DNA from: a bacterium
GTDB lineage: Bacteria > JAMCPX01
NCBI GenBank assembly: GCA_021792615.1
Contig: JAJYUJ010000028.1
Coordinates: 1 to 35,315 of the forward strand
Direction of reading: 5' to 3'
Length of the DNA: 35,315 nt
Shown in pieces: positions 32,737 through 35,315 of the stretch. The stretch's first letter is position 1. Every line of letters starts with the position of its first letter. The notes under the pieces are model-generated. The model was not told the origin of the DNA. It did no database searches and saw only the letters and a program-made list of their open reading frames with translations. A program made the position numbers and the translations under genes.

Positions 32737-33219
32737 TCATTTGTTTGCTGTAATTCTTGTTCCAGCAAAGGAATTGACAAGGGTATTCTCACGAGTACCA
32801 GCAACCTGAATGTGATTCACTGCCTGAGGTAGGCCGTATTTCTGAAGCTGTTCTGCCTTTTTTACAGCCTGTTTATTGGCCTGCTCAAGCTGTACAACTG
32901 GCTCAGCCAGAACATCAGATTTTGCATAGGCGATTTGTTCCGTTTGACCATCATTGTTTTTAAGCTCAATGCCATGGGGCGTTATTTTATAGAGCTTGTA
33001 TCCCTCGCATACTTCATCGCCTATTCTGATGATTCTGTTCTTCTTGGTCTGCTTGTCCATTGCAAGAATAGCCAAGGTTACACCGGCATCATTCGGATGC
33101 GGAAAAATGCTTAAGTCTGAGAGGGTGCAGCTTGCGGGCTGTTTGTTTTCTGAGACATTACTTTTTGTGCAGCCTGCGATAAGGCTGAAGATAATCAACA
33201 GACAAAGAATGTATTTCAT
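32737..33219 (-). CDS. Lipoprotein with GspC/PilP-like segment
   Basis: A 160-residue predicted lipoprotein. The lipobox LIAGC places the lipidated cysteine at C17 after a short hydrophobic signal. A stretch about 65-100 (RIGDEVCEGYKLYKITPHG then IELKNNDGQ) resembles the HR domain of GspC/PilP-type secretion and pilus proteins, where G-D...Y-x-L-x-x-I-x-P-x-G-V-x-L is typical. The rest is lysine- and alanine-rich, suggesting helix. No other type II secretion or pilus gene is nearby. Outer or inner membrane retention is not decided. Confidence 0.6.
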   Translation of the reverse strand: MKYILCLLIIFSLIAGCTKSNVSENKQPASCTLSDLSIFPHPNDAGVTLAILAMDKQTKKNRIIRIGDEVCEGYKLYKITPHGIELKNNDGQTEQIAYAKSDVLAEPVVQLEQANKQAVKKAEQLQKYGLPQAVNHIQVAGTRENTLVNSFAGTRITANK

Positions 33220-33235
33220 AAGGCTCTTTTTACAT

Positions 33236-33318
33236 CTCTCTTAGATTAAGAGGGACAGAGGGAGTTACAAAACAAATCATAACGCCCCCCGCCCCTCTTT
33301 TCTTAAGAGGGGAGTATT
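33236..33318. repeat. Cluster of short G/C-rich inverted repeats (family iv-like)
   Basis: CTCTTAGATTAAGAG is followed by a run of C and then a hairpin CCCCTCTT (33292-33299) / AAGAGGGG (33305-33312) with a five-base loop. It lies between the lipoprotein and the propeller-like gene. The CCCCTC/GAGGGG character resembles the repeat at 35131-35170. It could also slow transcription, but no T-run follows. Confidence 0.5.
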
Positions 33319-33369
33319 CGATTTTCACTTCCCTACCTCCGGTTTCCAGCCCTTCTGCTCTCATGGGGT

Positions 33370-34566
33370 TTACTTCAGTTTCTCTGCTTGTTTTTTCCAA
33401 TCACTGCAGCTTGCATGCACTATATCAACTGGTTTCCAACACGGCGTCTCCCATGGCTTTATAATTGGTAGCTCTTTAACGATCTTGTTCTGGAGAATAT
33501 TAAAGTAGATAAGCTTTTGGCCTGTATTATAAATAAATATATAGTCATTCGCCCATGAAATAATTGAAGAAGAAGGAAATATCTGAGAAGTAGTTCCTGT
33601 CACCAGTTTGTCTACAAGTTTACCAGTAGCGATACTGTACACGTCTACTTCTCCGGTATAAATATTTGTATTATTATAAAACGCTACAAGAAGATTTTTA
33701 TTGTCTGAACTGAACTTGAACTGCCTTGGCAAAGGTAGATTTACGGATATGCTCATTGATACTCCTTCGTTACTAATATTATATACATAATAAGGCAACT
33801 GATTATTAAGTCTCACTACTGCATAACCATTATCAATTACAGCAGGATCATCGCTCACAGTAAGATAATAGAGATCAAAGCTTGCAGCTATCCCTTCAAA
33901 GGGGATAGTATTTATCGTTTTTAATACATTGCCTGTATGTGCATCGACCTCTACTATGCCTTTATAATCGGGAGCAACTGCATACAAATATTTACTATCC
34001 TTTGTAAATACTCCTATAGATTCCATAAATGCTGATTGTAATTGATATTGAGTAGTAGTTGTAATCATGCTATATGTTGTCCCGTTATAAATTTTTGTAT
34101 CGTAACCACCAGTATCGTCATTGTCTGTTTGTACATAGATAACAGCACCATCAGGGCTTACTATAATTTTATTTATATAAAAACCTACACTTATAACATT
34201 TTTAAGCACACCCATAACCTTACCCGTTTTCAGAGACACAACGTATACATCGTTATTAACCAATTTACTATTAACAAACATTATATTATGTTCCCAGTCT
34301 GCTTTTATTATTGCTCCGTAAATTGAACAATAACTATTAAATACACCTAATGCTTGACTAAAAATACCCGTTGTTAAGTTTAATTTCATAATTGTCCAGT
34401 CATCACAATATTCCATACCATGTTCTATATCCCTGTTATGTCCAACAAGAACGAGATCTCCAATCATATTATTACAGGCTTTATATTTTGGACATTCTGC
34501 CGCATACACTGATTTAGCCGCAAATAGCACAATAAGACTTAAGAAAATTATTTTGCTTAATCTCAT
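33370..34566 (-). CDS. Secreted beta-propeller-like protein
   Basis: A 398-residue exported protein with a signal peptide (MRLSKIIFLSLIVLF, likely cleavage after VYA near residue 22). The mature part shows repeated blade-like phrases about 45 residues apart, for example DVYVVSLKTGKVMGVL, GIVEVDAHTGNVLKTI and EVDVYSIATGKLVDKL, as in YncE or surface-layer propellers. The Shine-Dalgarno GGAGAGGGG sets the start at 34566; an upstream start at 34596 is rejected. The gene is visibly AT-rich and uses A/T-ending codons unlike its neighbours to the left, suggesting transfer. Its partner upstream is a lytic transglycosylase domain, 17 bp away. No enzymatic motif was seen. Confidence 0.78.
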   Translation of the reverse strand: MRLSKIIFLSLIVLFAAKSVYAAECPKYKACNNMIGDLVLVGHNRDIEHGMEYCDDWTIMKLNLTTGIFSQALGVFNSYCSIYGAIIKADWEHNIMFVNSKLVNNDVYVVSLKTGKVMGVLKNVISVGFYINKIIVSPDGAVIYVQTDNDDTGGYDTKIYNGTTYSMITTTTQYQLQSAFMESIGVFTKDSKYLYAVAPDYKGIVEVDAHTGNVLKTINTIPFEGIAASFDLYYLTVSDDPAVIDNGYAVVRLNNQLPYYVYNISNEGVSMSISVNLPLPRQFKFSSDNKNLLVAFYNNTNIYTGEVDVYSIATGKLVDKLVTGTTSQIFPSSSIISWANDYIFIYNTGQKLIYFNILQNKIVKELPIIKPWETPCWKPVDIVHASCSDWKKQAEKLK

Positions 34567-34583
34567 TTTTTCCCCTCTCCTTA

Positions 34584-35123
34584 TTATTGGCACCACTGCG
34601 GGTTTTTGTCTGCCCAGTTTTTTACCTTATCGGCGTAAGCATTGGTGCCAGGTTTTTGTCCTGAACACTTTGTGGTCAAGTTTGCATTTAGCATCCATTG
34701 GTATTGATTTGTAACAGTACTTTTTCCCCAGACCCAATATATTCCACAATTATACCTCTGCCAGACGTTCATTTCTGTCTGTTCTGGTGTTGGGTAGTAA
34801 AACCCTGTATCCTGGGTAAACCTTTTTTCATAGGTCATTTCAGCATCGAGTTTCTCCAGCATCACATTCTCCCCTGCATTGATGTTAGCAACCCAGTTCC
34901 AGATCATGTCCTGTGTGGGAGTACCGGTATAGCGGTTTAAATGATAGTTTAGCCCTCCTGGAATACCCTGTGTAAGCTGCATGATCCCGTATCCGTTGTC
35001 ACATGCCTGCACCGGATAGCCATCGGTAATTGTAGAAGTTGTTAGCGTAGGGTTGCATCCTTGTATATCGGTAAACTCCGCAAACCTGCTTTCCTGATAC
35101 GCTGCCGCAGCTAAGAAGTTCAT
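34584..35123 (-). CDS. Lytic transglycosylase-like domain, no signal peptide
   Basis: A 179-residue protein with SLT-like features: the catalytic glutamate E11 in AYQESRF and GYGIMQLT at 44-51. Cysteines at C23, C41 and elsewhere suggest disulfides, yet there is no signal peptide and only about ten residues precede the catalytic glutamate, fewer than in intact SLT domains. Upstream in frame there is a stop codon inside the G/C-rich repeat at 35131-35170. The gene may be truncated at its 5' end, or may use an unusual export route. The start codon overlaps the stop of the DUF559 frame (ATGA). Confidence 0.72.
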   Translation of the reverse strand: MNFLAAAAYQESRFAEFTDIQGCNPTLTTSTITDGYPVQACDNGYGIMQLTQGIPGGLNYHLNRYTGTPTQDMIWNWVANINAGENVMLEKLDAEMTYEKRFTQDTGFYYPTPEQTEMNVWQRYNCGIYWVWGKSTVTNQYQWMLNANLTTKCSGQKPGTNAYADKVKNWADKNPQWCQ

Positions 35124-35315
35124 TTTCTTTCCCTCCCCGCCCTTGATGGGAGGGGATTAAGGGGAGGGTGACCGAGGCATACTTCCTTTATTCTCTCAAG
35201 TGTCCCTGTTATATTCGTTAATACCTCGTTATCCCAAAACCGCAACACCTTATACCCTTGTTGCTTAAACCAATTGTCTCTTGCTTTATCTTTTTCTGTT
35301 TGCTGCAAATGTTGG
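35120..35315 (-). CDS. DUF559 nuclease-like protein, C-terminal part (truncated by window edge)
   Basis: The frame is open to the right edge. The visible part reads QHLQQTEKDKARDNWF followed by QGYKVLRFWDNEVL, the typical DUF559 (Vsr/PDDEXK-like) C-terminal core, then TGTLERI. The start lies outside the window; a TTG at 35308 is not the real start. The last 17 residues, HPPLNPLPSRAGRERK and nearby, are encoded by the repeat at 35131-35170; such PPLNPLPS tails are common on DUF559 proteins. DUF559 proteins are often found near mobile or restriction genes. Activity is not established. Confidence 0.8.
   Translation of the reverse strand, partial: QHLQQTEKDKARDNWFKQQGYKVLRFWDNEVLTNITGTLERIKEVCLGHPPLNPLPSRAGRERK
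35131..35170. repeat. CCCTCCCC/GGGGAGGG inverted repeat (family iv)
   Basis: CCCTCCCC (35131-35138) and GGGGAGGG (35161-35168) are perfect inverted repeats enclosing CCCTTGATGGG. On the minus strand the sequence encodes the PPLNPLPS tail of the DUF559 frame. A related inverted repeat lies at 33292-33312. Confidence 0.7.

Overview
The window looks like the chromosome of a Gram-negative, probably anaerobic bacterium, most likely from Desulfobacterota (the old Deltaproteobacteria) or a neighbouring phylum such as Nitrospirota. Reasons: a CarD-YacL-IspD-IspF-CysS operon; an ADP-forming acetyl-CoA synthetase next to a BioD-like/DRTGG protein; an NfnAB/SudAB-type flavoprotein pair beside a tetraheme c-type cytochrome; a PBP1A and lipoprotein machinery; a heme cluster; and dispersed palindromic repeats of the TCATTGCGAG type. 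This placement is inference. No rRNA, tRNA, CRISPR array, integrase or intact insertion sequence was seen.

Layout. 1-4.3 kb (+): 3' part of lgt, a J-domain protein, acyl/acetyl-CoA synthetase (ADP-forming) and a BioD-like protein, closed by a strong terminator. 4.4-9.05 kb (+): a tight five-gene unit with its own candidate promoter, a 14-bp palindromic site and a terminator: dihydrolipoyl dehydrogenase, a GcvH-like lipoyl carrier, NfnA/SudB, NfnB/SudA and a secreted tetraheme cytochrome. No glycine decarboxylase or aminomethyltransferase is present, so the lipoyl carrier may serve a redox or sulfur relay instead; this is the best candidate for an undescribed system. 9.08-13.3 kb (-): carD-yacL-ispD-ispF-cysS from a near-consensus promoter. 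13.4-17.3 kb (+): an exported protein of unknown function, PBP1A and a MagIII-like/endonuclease III-like glycosylase.

17.4-21 kb (-): a REC-PilZ response regulator with its own promoter, then a three-gene metal-transport unit: an Nramp-family carrier whose metal-site residues resemble the Mg2+-selective NRMT branch, a 68-residue membrane protein, and a soluble PRC/MgtE-N/CBS protein. 21.3-25.3 kb (-): hemE, a DUF985 cupin, hemH and a HemY-type protoporphyrinogen oxidase. 25.8-29.5 kb (-): a solitary DpnA-like DNA methyltransferase, a DUF1634 + TauE/SafE exporter pair, and a membrane-anchored transglutaminase-like protein. 29.6-30.4 kb (+): lipA, which supplies the lipoyl group needed by the GcvH-like protein. 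30.7-32.6 kb (-): an orphan OppD/DppD-type ATPase and a DUF2156 acyltransferase-like protein. 32.7 kb to the end (-): an accessory segment with a GspC/PilP-like lipoprotein, an AT-rich propeller-like secreted protein, a lytic transglycosylase domain lacking a signal peptide, and the C-terminal part of a DUF559 nuclease-like protein whose tail is read from a repeat.

Intergenic DNA holds at least four short-repeat families: (i) about 100-bp elements with CCCCGTTAGAAA terminal inverted repeats (two copies); (ii) TCATTGCGAG palindromic elements (two copies, opposite orientation); (iii) an ACCCGAAAAATG...ATCCCGCG element (three copies, two abutting or entering gene 3' ends); (iv) CCCCTCCC-type G/C-rich inverted repeats near the right edge.
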